Source: Gymnothorax reevesii (taxonomy: Eukaryota > Chordata > Actinopteri > Anguilliformes > Muraenidae). From it: a DNA stretch of 64,000 bases. How positions within the stretch are numbered: the first letter of the stretch is position 1; each line of letters starts with the position of its first letter. The translations under genes and the position numbers were made by a program. This document shows positions 57,401 through 64,000 of the stretch, piece after piece. The stretch is from contig CM056584.1 in the NCBI GenBank assembly GCA_029721435.1, positions 11,013,895 through 11,077,894 of the forward strand, read 5' to 3'. A model generated the notes under the pieces. That model made no database searches, had not been told where the DNA came from, and saw only the letters and a list, made by a program, of their open reading frames with translations.

Positions 57401-60400
57401 AATCAGTTGGATATCGCGTGTTTGCTGTCAAATAGTAGTGAATCAGTTTTTCATCTTGAGTTTTCATTAGGTGGGCAGAGCTTTTCCCAGGGTGGGCACT
57501 GCCCACCCCCTGCCCCCCCCCTAGGTAATGCCCCTGGGATGCAGGCATTTTGTGTTTTTTAAATGTTGTTTTTTTACACTTGAAAGAGTGGTCACCAATG
57601 ACTACAGTTCATTTGGATTTGTCTTCAATGCAGTTTTTCTTTGAAACTCCAAAAGTGTTTTGAGGACAAACGAAGTTCACGGACCCTTCGATTTGCCTTG
57701 GGGTGAGTAAATAAGTGAATTTCAATTTATGGGCGAACTTTCCCTTTAAAGGACGTCGTGTCGCTTTCGACTGCTCCTCACATTTCAACACCTATGGGAC
57801 AGTGAAGAGGCCTGCCAAAAGATATATTGCCCTCAGGCTCATAACAATGGTTGGGTGATGCAAGGTTTTACGAAAGATGTCATGAGCACAGGTATCGCCA
57901 TGGGAACAGCAGGTCTAACAAAAGCAGGTGATGTAATGACAGCAGGAGGCGGCGCCTCACCTGGACTTCATGCCGGGCCGGACTTCCACAGTCTTGTCGG
58001 AGCTGGCCACCACCCGCACAAACACCTCCCCGGCTTCTGGATGGTTCTGCCTCTTCAAGTACTTATTCACCCGGTCCTCTATATACATGCCCAGCTTGGT
58101 TGTCTGAAGCCCTGTGAGAGAGACACACATCAGCGCTGAACAAACACTGCGCTTCAGAGATCTCCTTCGCTTAATCACTGCATCCAGAGTAACGTAGGGC
58201 AGTGGCTTTCAAAGTCAGTCCAGTGGACCCCATGTACGCTGGTTTTTGTTGCAGCCACAGTTGCAATCTGAGAATTCTGACAGGCAATTCATTTTTCTTG
58301 ATTACACAATTAAAGCTTTCAGGAATTATTCTCCCTTTAAACCCATGTTCTGTCAGAAATCGATAACATGCACTGAAAAGTTCCATTTTTGTGTTGTATC
58401 CATAGAAAACTAGAAAGTCGGTGGCTCCAATGTCAATGCGTAATCCACCGACCCACTAAAGCAATCGCTCCCAAAATCGATAGGCTTCACGACCTTCCCA
58501 CATACAAGAGCCAGGCCAAATAGGAAACGAATTGGTTGAAATTTGTGGTCCGTGGAGGAGCCCACAAGCAAATCTCCACGGACGAGGCAGCACAATGATT
58601 ACTAATCCAAAGTATCCCTGACTTGTCATCTGAGGATACAAGTACATTTAACAGCATTAAAATTGGGAAAATTGTAACTTATAAAATCAAAGAATCCATT
58701 TGCTTCCAAACAGAGAAACTGCGGACACATTGTTGCCAAAACCAGCCAATCATTAATTGAAGACCAAACAAATTTTAATGAGTGAGACCTGTTCTGTGTT
58801 TTTTAAATTCAAGGATTAACACTTAAAAAGTGTTCAGAAATCTAATTGGCAGCATATTGATTCTCAACGGTCTTAAATTAGCTACATTACAAAAATGTCA
58901 TTTCTGTAGTTCTTTCTCAGAAAATCACTAAGTGAACACAATGAGAAGATTGGTCTTCTGTTCTTCATAGAATACATAGTCATATTTGTCAAAACACGAC
59001 GTGAGGGCAAATCATCGCCCAGTATGTTAAAAACAATTGAAGAAAAAAAAATCAGATTATTAAAATGAAAGACTGATCGTAGTTCCAAACATAAAACAGG
59101 CTTACATCGACTTACAGTAGCTTACATCCCACTTTCTCCCTTTCAATACTGAATACAGCAATAAGAATCAGAGTTAACCATTAAATACATACACCATTTT
59201 GTGACATAAAATATCATTTTATCTACATCAATTGTCAAATTAGACCAGTCGGGAATTGATACAATACTGGTGGGACATATGTGCCCTTGTCGGAATTGAA
59301 AGGGTTAAAACTCCATGAATTTATATTCACACACACATTAAGTGATTATGGATTAATGGTAGTTTGGCAAACTTTTCTTTGAGGTTATATTTCCAGCCTT
59401 CATACTCAGATCCAAACCATGGAAGAATCCAAACTACCCACTCACACTCATACCAAACTATCCAATCCCTGTGTCCAAAGGTAAGAGTCTCCAATTAGCC
59501 TGACATGCACATCTTTGGACTGAGAATGTACCCGAAGGAAACCCCTGCGAACACAACGAGAACGTGCCAACTCCAAACTCGTTCCCAGGCTGGAATCAAA
59601 CCCACCCCCCAAACCCTTTCTTGCTGCAAGGTCACAGAACAAGCCACTGTGCCACCAGGCCAGAGGCGATTCAGGCAGAGTACTGAGCTCAAGGGCACCA
59701 TGTCCGATCAGAGCTCATGAAATCTCTCAGCACAGAGCCCACCAGCCGAAGCACCATCTGATGTTGCTACGCAATGCGTTTCCCAGAAGTAGGCGAACCC
59801 GAAAGCCACTCACTTTTGGCAGCAAACTTGTTCTCCTTCCGCGTTTTGCCGGACTTCTTCAAACAATTATTACAGACGAAGCTAAGAGAGGAAAGAAAAA
59901 GACAGTTAGAACGCAATTTATTAACAGATGCACAGTGCTTCTTCATACACGATCCATTCGCTCCCATGATAACGCAGCATGTTGCACTAACCCTGCAGGC
60001 CAGATGACATCGTAGTGTAGCACGCAGATCTGATGCATCTTACGCCCGCAGTCTTTACATTCAACAAACCTGCAATGAAAGAAGAGTCATCCGGTCAGAG
60101 AGGCATGTGTCACCAGAGCCAGGCTGTGCCAAACCGTCTGAGCCAGGCCCAGCTACAGGCGAACATGGTGGCGAATTTGGAGCATCACGTTAGTGCTCAT
60201 TACAATTTCAGCACATCTACGTGAGTCTTCTATGCCAGTTCTTCATGAATTCCAATCATGTATAAGATTTCAATACATGCTAGCGACTGACAAACGCCAG
60301 CGTGCTGCGTGTGAAATATAGAAGCCGTGCGGGAAGCAGTAACGCGTTCACACAACAGATGGCGCCATTTTGCAACAACTAGGGCTTCGTGCCTGAGCTA

Positions 60401-63400
60401 CCTGACCAAGCGGTTACAGATGGGTGGGACAACCCCCCCCCCGGACTTGTACTTACGGTTCAGGGTCCAACATGTCGTTTTTCTTCTTTTCAAACTGGTC
60501 TTTTGATATCATCCTGGGGAGGGAAGGGAGAGGACGGAAGCGGAGGTGAAGCCAGAGAGAGGAGATGGGGAGATTTGGGGGAGAGATGGGGCGAGGGAAA
60601 CAATCTTTTAAAGCACTGAAAGAATAAAATCATTCTATCTTAGTCTCAACACATCACCACACCACACCTCATCTGGGGGGTCAACAGCCCAATACATGAA
60701 TTAAAATGACCCTGACACAACTGCAGCAGATCAATCAAATCGTAACCAAAATACAAGACCGCTGCAGGACCGGGAACAGAGAACATGAATTAACAGCCCC
60801 ACAGGCACTGGAGTTTACATCCACTTTCTCAAGAGAGAGCACGTGATTGGGTGAGGCCGAGCACTCACGTCTGTGATTGGGCGGGGTCGTCTCCCAGGGT
60901 GACGCGGTCTCCCTGGATCTCGTTGAAGCACTTTTCGCAGAAGTGATACCTGGAGCGGAGAGACAAGCCACAGGATGAGCAGGGCCCGGGACACTGGGGG
61001 TGGAGGTGGGGGGTTGCGCTGTCGTACTGGGGGTACAGTATTAGCCATAGGGGGTGGAAGAGGAGAGGAGCCGGATAAAGGAGACGGGAACCGGACTCTA
61101 ATTGTGCGTTTGATGGTTTGAAACCCTTCCTACGGTCCCACCTCCACCTGTGACCCTCTACACTCCCTTCCCATCTGAATGAATCCGATAACAGACGGGA
61201 GTATCTGCTCGGACATGAAGAGAACTGCAGCGGCAGCAGGAGGGACACAGAGTGAGCTAACAGCACTTCAAACAGCAGCCTTAAGCTCTCCCAGGTGCTA
61301 CATTAAAATCAGTCGCTCGCAGGACTGCCTGGCCACCTATGTTATGCTTTTAATAGTAAAGTGCGGTCAGATCTCGTTCCTCTGATACTACTGTTGTGGG
61401 AGATACTGCCAACATGACATAATTTGTGCCATATAATATGACTGCCAGTCAATGACCAATCCCGCTTCTCCCTTGCTGTTGGGGATCTTTCTAAAGGTAG
61501 ATCATCTCCATACCACTGCGACAAAGATATCCATCCCTCTTCTTAATCACTGAGTTTATATTAAAGCAACCAGTGGTGCAAATACCGGGCGCAACATATC
61601 TTGCCCGAGAGAGTGTTTTAGTGCTTTGGCTGTTGGATAACCAGGAAATCCCTGCAATTCAACCCTCACCGCCGACAATCCAAATGACATCATACCGTAT
61701 AATGCAATTTATTTTATTAATAGAACTGAAAAATGCCTGTTTTGAAACCAGTTGGATTGACTGGGTAAAATTTATGCAATTTATTCAACGACAGAACTTT
61801 TTCTCTTGACCTTGAAACAGTCAGATCCAAAATTCAATCGGGTGATCCTTAGACCGCTGCACACAAAGAAGGTTTAGCGGAATTTGATCAAACTGTTTTT
61901 CTGCTCGACTGCTGACAGACTGAAAGACGAACAAATGCTACAGAAAAAACTATACTCTCCCCCGTCTGAGAGCAGTAATTATAAAGGCTTTTTTTAAAGT
62001 TTCTTTTTTTTTTTTTTTTAGATTCTGCTGTAAGGGAAGGGCAAACCGCCTGCACACAGCATAACTGACTGAAAAGCTAAAAAGTATTTTGTTTTGAACG
62101 GTATCTCTGCCACCCTTACAGTACAGACTGTTGTCCATTCAAATAGAGCCCCGCCCTCTTACCTGTTCTGATAGCTGTAGTAAGTGCCGTCCCTGGATAT
62201 GGTACACAGCTGTTTCCCATAGCAACAGAGAGTTTGAGGGGAGAACTCGTACTGCGGAAACAGAAAAGGAAAAAAGGCAATTGAGAGTCATTAATATATC
62301 ACTGTACGTACAGCTTAACTTCCACAAAACATTACTGTAATGTCACTTCAATACGGATGCAATGTTTTGACACTGATAAAAAAAAATTCCAATAACATTT
62401 TTTTAACAATGAAAACTTTCAGCATCTACAGCCGTTAATAATAACCCAAAGTTCTCAAAATCAAGACAAACTGAGCAAGAGAAAATGGCGGCAGTAAAAA
62501 CCACCCGACGCTCACACTGGCCTGATTTGAACATCCTCAACTTAAAATAAGATAATGAATCCAGGAAACGGAGAAAATGAACACCTGTGCTCTGAAGCGC
62601 AGTGGAAAGTCGAGTGTCGCTACAGAACAGAAGAAGTGATGTTTCCCCGAGTCGGTATCTAACTGAACAAACACACTTCACCTGAGGTTCCATTACCTCC
62701 AGACGAACCTGCACTAATCATTTTGCACTATATGCCCATTTCACCACTTTGAAAATATAAACGCTCTTGGTTTTTTTTTTTATTGTACGACATAGAAGAC
62801 AGACATGCATCTGGCCACTTGAAAGGAAAAAGAAACGAGAACAAAAGTCAAATAAAGCCAAAATGTAACCAGAGGTTCAAGTGAACCTGAAACTCGACTG
62901 GCCTGCCACCTGACCACACCAGTTTAGGAGAGGGATACAAGGCTGAAATAAAATAGCAAAGTAGTCGATGTCTCAAAGATGTCGTTTGCTCAGTTTCATC
63001 ACACTTGTTCAAATTTGATACTTGTGGCGCCTAGGAAGTTAAAGGTCGTTCAAATGGGTGTCTAAAAGTGAAATAATGTCATAACTCACAAAACATTTTT
63101 CTGAAAACAGGAGAACCCAACATTTATACAAGATATGCTGCATACTACTGACATACCAACTCCAGCTCTTCATCAACATGAGAGTGGTAACGTTGATCAA
63201 GAAAAAATAAGTTGATAAATGGATGACGTCAGTGTTTTATAAACAATATCACCCTGTTACGCCCACTTTTGGAGGTCCAGGGCTGTAATTGTTGGAGATG
63301 CTGGGCTCCTAATTTGATAAGGAGTTTGCGCATCACATTTTGTCAAACTTAATCAATATTCACGGGTCAAATCGCATACAGACGACAGGCGAGGAATAAC

Positions 63401-63710
63401 AGAAGCCAGAGGATGGAATGAACACTACTTTAACGCAGCTGACAAACGATCCGTTGAGTTAAAAACTCACCTTCCTGCCACAGCAGTAGCCGAGGCCCTG
63501 CATGACGGGGTCGATCTCCTGCTCAAACACCTCCGCCAGCTTGGAGCAGTACTTGTAGACGCGCGAGGTCTTGCGGTTGTAGAGCCAGGCGTTGTTGAAC
63601 ATGAGCCAGATGTCGTCCACATACTGCCAGGGCTCCTGGTACTGCCCGGTGTCCAGCTTGCGCTTGATGGTGGACAGGTCCATGGGACTCTTCACTATGT
63701 CAAAATAGTC
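40980..63710 (-). CDS. crebbp: CREB-binding protein (histone/lysine acetyltransferase), exons 18-31
   Basis: Fourteen exons with AG/GT borders (18: 63471-63710; 19: 62163-62251; 20: 60869-60949; 21: 60457-60513; 22: 59992-60069; 23: 59814-59881; 24: 57961-58111; 25: 52130-52276; 26: 51920-52033; 27: 49175-49340; 28: 48083-48250; 29: 46826-46987; 30: 44105-44386; 31: 40980-43217) join in frame into 4041 bases. The encoded nuclear co-activator acetylates histones and transcription factors and bridges them to the basal machinery. Order: bromodomain, RING/PHD, KAT11 acetyltransferase with lysine-rich loop, ZZ, TAZ2, NCBD, Q-rich tail. The ending [15 protein letters not shown] and the [12 protein letters not shown] segment are CREBBP-type rather than EP300-type. 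The KIX and TAZ1 halves lie beyond the right edge. Which teleost duplicate (a or b) cannot be decided. Confidence 0.97.
43218..44104. other. crebbp intron 30
   Basis: No gene. A stretch near 43630-43690 (ACCAGGGGTACCCGATCC, GGTGCAGGTTCTTGTTCTGG) looks like a decayed hAT-type repeat fragment. Confidence 0.5.
44105..44386 (-). CDS. crebbp: crebbp exon 30: end of acetyltransferase domain and ZZ finger start
   Basis: 282 bases, [20 protein letters not shown] to RWHCTVCE. It contains [20 protein letters not shown] and the first ZZ zinc ligands (CNEC, CTVC). Acceptor ACCTCAG, donor GTGAGG. Confidence 0.97.
44912..46456 (+). mobile_element. Tc1-like transposon in crebbp intron 29
   Basis: The ends CACTGCTCAAAAAAACAAAG and (inverted) CACTGCTCAAAAAAATAAAG are flanked by TA on both sides (44910-44911 and 46457-46458). 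It is 1545 bases long with terminal repeats. It encodes a nearly whole transposase and sits in reverse to the host gene. Confidence 0.93.
45209..46200 (+). pseudogene. Tc1-like transposase with a single frameshift
   Basis: The first part (45209-45676) has the paired-type DNA-binding region ([31 protein letters not shown]). The second frame (about 45595-46200) has the DD34E core: [21 protein letters not shown] and [12 protein letters not shown]. The phases change around 45640-45655, just before the first catalytic aspartate. All three catalytic residues are kept, and no other stop was noticed. One small indel thus seems to be the main lesion. Confidence 0.88.
46826..46987 (-). CDS. crebbp: crebbp exon 29: lysine-rich autoinhibitory loop
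   Basis: 162 bases, [20 protein letters not shown] to YATMEKHKE. The lysine/asparagine-rich run corresponds to the autoacetylated regulatory loop of the p300/CBP domain. Acceptor CTCTAG, donor GTGGGC. Confidence 0.96.
47059..47246. repeat. Long hairpin (about 80-90-base arms) in intron 28
   Basis: GTAGTTTCCAGTCGCC near 47076 and GGCGACTGGAAACTAC near 47213 anchor a near-continuous inverted repeat with a short, less symmetrical centre. It resembles a palindromic MITE. It lies about 70 bases upstream of exon 29 in transcript order and would be transcribed as a strong hairpin. Confidence 0.8.
47841..47988. repeat. Near-perfect palindromic MITE in intron 28
   Basis: The arms carry CTTTCACACCGGACGCGAAA against TTTCGCGTCCGGTGTGAAAG, and GTCAATGCAAAGACGC against GCGTCTTTGCATTGAC. 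The loop is about 9 bases (47909-47917) and the arms are about 67 bases with few mismatches. Non-coding. Confidence 0.85.
48083..48250 (-). CDS. crebbp: crebbp exon 28: acetyltransferase C-terminal part
   Basis: 168 bases, [20 protein letters not shown] to [10 protein letters not shown], phase 0 at both ends, leading into the acidic helix and regulatory loop. Acceptor TTTGCAG, donor GTGAGA. Confidence 0.96.
49175..49340 (-). CDS. crebbp: crebbp exon 27: catalytic region
   Basis: 166 bases, [20 protein letters not shown] to AERILHDYK. It carries RLQEWY, whose tyrosine is the proposed proton donor in the p300/CBP mechanism. Acceptor CGTGCAG, donor GTGGGT. Confidence 0.96.
50170..51742 (-). mobile_element. 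Tc1-like transposon with about 200-base IRs in crebbp intron 26
   Basis: Ends CAGTGAGGAAAATAAGTATT and (inverted) CAGTGGGGAAAATAAGTATT, flanked by TA at 50168-50169 and 51743-51744. The AAATAAGTATTTGACCCC word is repeated inside each arm (near 50180 and 50350), the IR/DR layout of Tc1 elements. The minus strand carries transposase blocks [25 protein letters not shown] and [10 protein letters not shown], with all three DDE residues but frameshifts between them. Same transcription direction as crebbp. Confidence 0.93.
51920..52033 (-). CDS. crebbp: crebbp exon 26: coenzyme-A binding strand-helix
   Basis: 114 bases, [20 protein letters not shown] to LEYVKKLG. The SYLDS/RT region contributes the acetyl-CoA pocket in this family. 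Donor GTGAGT, acceptor TCTGCAG. The intron to exon 25 is only 96 bases. Confidence 0.96.
52130..52276 (-). CDS. crebbp: crebbp exon 25: acetyltransferase core
   Basis: 147 bases, [20 protein letters not shown] to GSECPFPNT. It is separated from exon 24 by a 5.7-kb intron swollen by nested transposons. Donor GTGAGC, acceptor TTGCAG. Confidence 0.96.
52367..52391. repeat. GA microsatellite
   Basis: Run of GA dinucleotides with one AAA interruption, in intron 24 about 90 bases from exon 25. Confidence 0.8.
52793..53145 (+). mobile_element. tRNA-like SINE, plus strand
   Basis: It opens GGTGGGCGGCACGGTGGCAC; TGGCACAGTGGTTAGC is an A-box-like promoter, and the B box near 52850 is decayed (GTGGGTTTGTG). 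The 3' part, GAAAAGCACTATATAAAACT followed by ATTATTATTATA, matches the usual tail of this common fish repeat. It sits in the left arm of the TTAA palindrome. Confidence 0.7.
53712..54240. mobile_element. Short Tc1/mariner-type element
   Basis: The termini CACTGCCCGGCCAAAAAAAA and (inverted) CACTACCCGGCCAGAAAAAA define 529 bases. TA lies at the left flank; the right flank has merged into a microsatellite. The interior recalls a stripped Tc1 element without an intact transposase. Confidence 0.75.
54241..54442. repeat. TA/CA compound microsatellite
   Basis: About 170 bases of nearly pure TA with CATA/GTATA interruptions, then about 13 CA units. The many short tyrosine/isoleucine ORFs here are artefacts. 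Confidence 0.92.
54443..55881 (+). mobile_element. Tc1-like element, decayed (same family as 36108-37591)
   Basis: The terminal repeats are CCAATACCAAAATAGTTGGG at the left and, inverted, CCAACCCCAATTCTG with AGTTGGGACAAAGTG at the right, sharing AAAATGCAATGACTTT further in. The transposase begins [15 protein letters not shown] near 54772, with a helix-turn-helix ([21 protein letters not shown]). Frameshifts and stops follow, though [17 protein letters not shown] near 55440 keeps the last catalytic block. Confidence 0.85.
56734..57040. repeat. Tandem repeat of about 146 bases, two units and a partial third
   Basis: Each unit begins GAGATGGCC- or AAGATGGC-like and contains ATATCGCACGACACTGGTTTT and AAGGAACCTTCCTCC-type words. 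The units are diverged. It is part of the hAT interior and non-coding. Confidence 0.7.
57961..58111 (-). CDS. crebbp: crebbp exon 24: acetyltransferase domain start
   Basis: 151 bases encoding [18 protein letters not shown] to VEVRPGMKS, with both end codons split. It begins the KAT11 fold. The LQTT start is CREBBP-like. Acceptor TCACAG, donor GTGAGG. Confidence 0.96.
58200..58345. repeat. hAT terminal fragment (intron 23)
   Basis: CAGTGGCTTTCAAAGTCAGTCC followed by GTGGACCC and a GCTGGTTTTTGTTGCA word resembles the left end of the element at 24067. The matching right end was not found in the intron. Confidence 0.5.
59450..59680 (-). mobile_element. tRNA-like SINE, minus strand (intron 23)
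   Basis: On the minus strand CCTGGTGGCACAGTGGCTTG is an A-box-like start and GGGTTTGATTCCA a good B box, followed by CAGTCCAAAGATGTGCATG, a phrase typical of this fish SINE. The 3' tail is cut off. Confidence 0.72.
59814..59881 (-). CDS. crebbp: crebbp exon 23: PHD finger, second half
   Basis: 68 bases, [20 protein letters not shown]. The CxxC pair completes the PHD zinc site and the basic tail enters the acetyltransferase domain. Acceptor CTTAG, donor GTGAGT. Only 110 bases of intron separate it from exon 22. Confidence 0.96.
59992..60069 (-). CDS. crebbp: crebbp exon 22: PHD finger, first half
   Basis: 78 bases, [19 protein letters not shown] to IWPAG. C-C-H-C ligands are visible. Acceptor TTGCAG, donor GTTAGT. 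Confidence 0.96.
60457..60513 (-). CDS. crebbp: crebbp exon 21
   Basis: 57 bases encoding [19 protein letters not shown] with split codons at both ends (Thr and Pro), a linker leading into the PHD finger. Acceptor CCCCAG, donor GTAAGT. Confidence 0.95.
60869..60949 (-). CDS. crebbp: crebbp exon 20: RING-like segment
   Basis: 81 bases, [20 protein letters not shown] to the split Thr codon. It supplies the CxxC zinc ligands FCEKC. Acceptor GCTCCAG, donor GTGAGT. Confidence 0.96.
60950..62162. other. crebbp intron 19
   Basis: No gene, RNA or delimited transposon was recognised. The G/C-poor sequence has a T-run at 62006-62020. Confidence 0.5.
62163..62251 (-). CDS. crebbp: crebbp exon 19: start of the RING-like segment
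   Basis: 89 bases encoding [18 protein letters not shown] to SYQN plus two bases of the next codon. The CC pair begins the zinc-binding RING-like module that packs against the acetyltransferase domain. Donor GTAAGA, acceptor CCGCAG. Confidence 0.96.
62252..63470. other. crebbp intron 18
   Basis: No recognisable gene or complete mobile element. AT-rich with a T-run near 62770. Confidence 0.5.
63471..63710 (-). CDS. crebbp: crebbp exon 18: bromodomain, C-terminal two thirds
   Basis: 240 bases, phase 0 at both ends, acceptor TTTTCCAG and donor GTGAGT. It encodes [19 protein letters not shown] through YCCGRK. It includes the acetyl-lysine pocket asparagine in [19 protein letters not shown]. Residues match the vertebrate family almost perfectly. 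Confidence 0.97.
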
Positions 63711-64000
63711 CTGGAAAACACAGGTTAACTCACTGAGTCAGTGAATCAGATCGACTACTCAAGTAAGTTGGAGGCTAAGTTACAAATACTTTGAACCGTG
63801 ACGCAGGAACAAAGTTGATGGACAAATGTATGAGCTATAAATTAAATGAGCAAGACAAGGTCAACAGCAAGGTCAATTCTCCAGTTTGTGAGTGAATGAA
63901 CTGTCGGCGAGGCAGAGACAGAGCTGGGCGATAAATAAATCGCAACGATTTTAAGCGCAATAAAAGTTAACTGCCGCAATGAGGCAGACAGACGAGCTTG

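Larger units (their letters stand above)
53544..57536. mobile_element. hAT-like element nested in the TTAA palindrome
   Basis: It starts CAGAGGTGTT and ends AATGCCCCTG (inverted CAGGGGCATT). The flanks GTATGCAG (53536-53543) and GGATGCAG (57537-57544) match at 7 of 8, as for an aged hAT duplication. They also fall at a point where the palindrome resumes on the far side. No transposase is recognised. It hosts two Tc1-type insertions, microsatellite DNA and a tandem repeat. Confidence 0.68.
52622..57749. mobile_element. Large palindromic TTAA-type MITE, split by later insertions (intron 24)
   Basis: The outer ends TTTAAAGGGATAGTTC and (inverted) TTTAAAGGGAAAGTTCGCCC include TTAA at 52622-52625 and 57746-57749, the target of piggyBac/Kolobok-type elements. 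The outer arms share CTCAAAACACTT and CACTCTTTCAAG words. The inner arms continue at about 53150-53290 against 53330-53535 (GACTCGAAAAGATG / TTTTTTCGAGTC; GTTGACCTCACTACG / CGTAGTGAGGTCAAC). Symmetry is restored only when the SINE (left arm) and the hAT (right arm) are ignored. Confidence 0.75.

Noticed and set aside
40980..63710. Assignment of the gene to ep300 rather than crebbp
   Set aside because: The C-terminal [15 protein letters not shown], the LQTT start of exon 24 and the [14 protein letters not shown] segment are CREBBP-type; EP300 lacks that ending.
1..64000. CRISPR arrays, operons, rRNA or tRNA genes
   Set aside because: No regular short direct repeats with unique spacers or rRNA signatures were seen; tRNA-like boxes occur only in SINEs, and the DNA is vertebrate nuclear.

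Overview
The window looks like nuclear DNA of a ray-finned (most likely teleost) fish. The reasons are a CREB-binding-protein gene with vertebrate exon structure, introns loaded with Tc1-like elements, hAT elements, CR1 and L1 LINEs and a tRNA-like SINE, and fish-type Ty3/gypsy retrotransposons. The species cannot be named from the sequence alone.

The one clear host gene is crebbp, on the minus strand. Fourteen coding exons (18 to 31 if numbered as in the 31-exon mammalian gene) lie between 63710 and 40980. They join without a frame error into 1346 codons plus a stop, covering the bromodomain, RING-like/PHD region, KAT11 acetyltransferase domain, ZZ and TAZ2 zinc fingers, the NCBD and the glutamine-rich tail. 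The C-terminal residues identify CREBBP rather than EP300. The 5' half of the gene lies beyond the right edge, and a 3' UTR with a polyadenylation signal runs to about 39840.

Bases 1 to about 39800 are a transposon graveyard with no host gene I could confirm. From left to right it holds: the end of a gypsy element with its 3' LTR; a minus-strand CR1 cut by a solo LTR of the same gypsy family; a hAT element (5496-11611) containing a second hAT, a short hAT MITE and a 5'-truncated L1; several fold-back elements; a complete gypsy retrotransposon (17198-22646) with LTRs that read as identical; another hAT; an AGGTCA-rich repeat family with a hairpin end; a near-full-length CR1 (about 29000-33940); two Tc1-like elements; and a second copy of the hairpin-ended family carrying a nested insert.

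Inside crebbp the introns hold two further well-delimited Tc1-like elements, several palindromic MITEs and, in intron 24, a stack of at least four nested elements.

The most informative signals are (i) a textbook -1 frameshift signal at the gag-protease junction of the intact gypsy element (GGGAAAC in phase, short spacer, stem-loop), (ii) nested insertions resolved to the base by target-site duplications, and (iii) a small TIR-bounded element almost entirely filled by an unrecognised 226-codon ORF.
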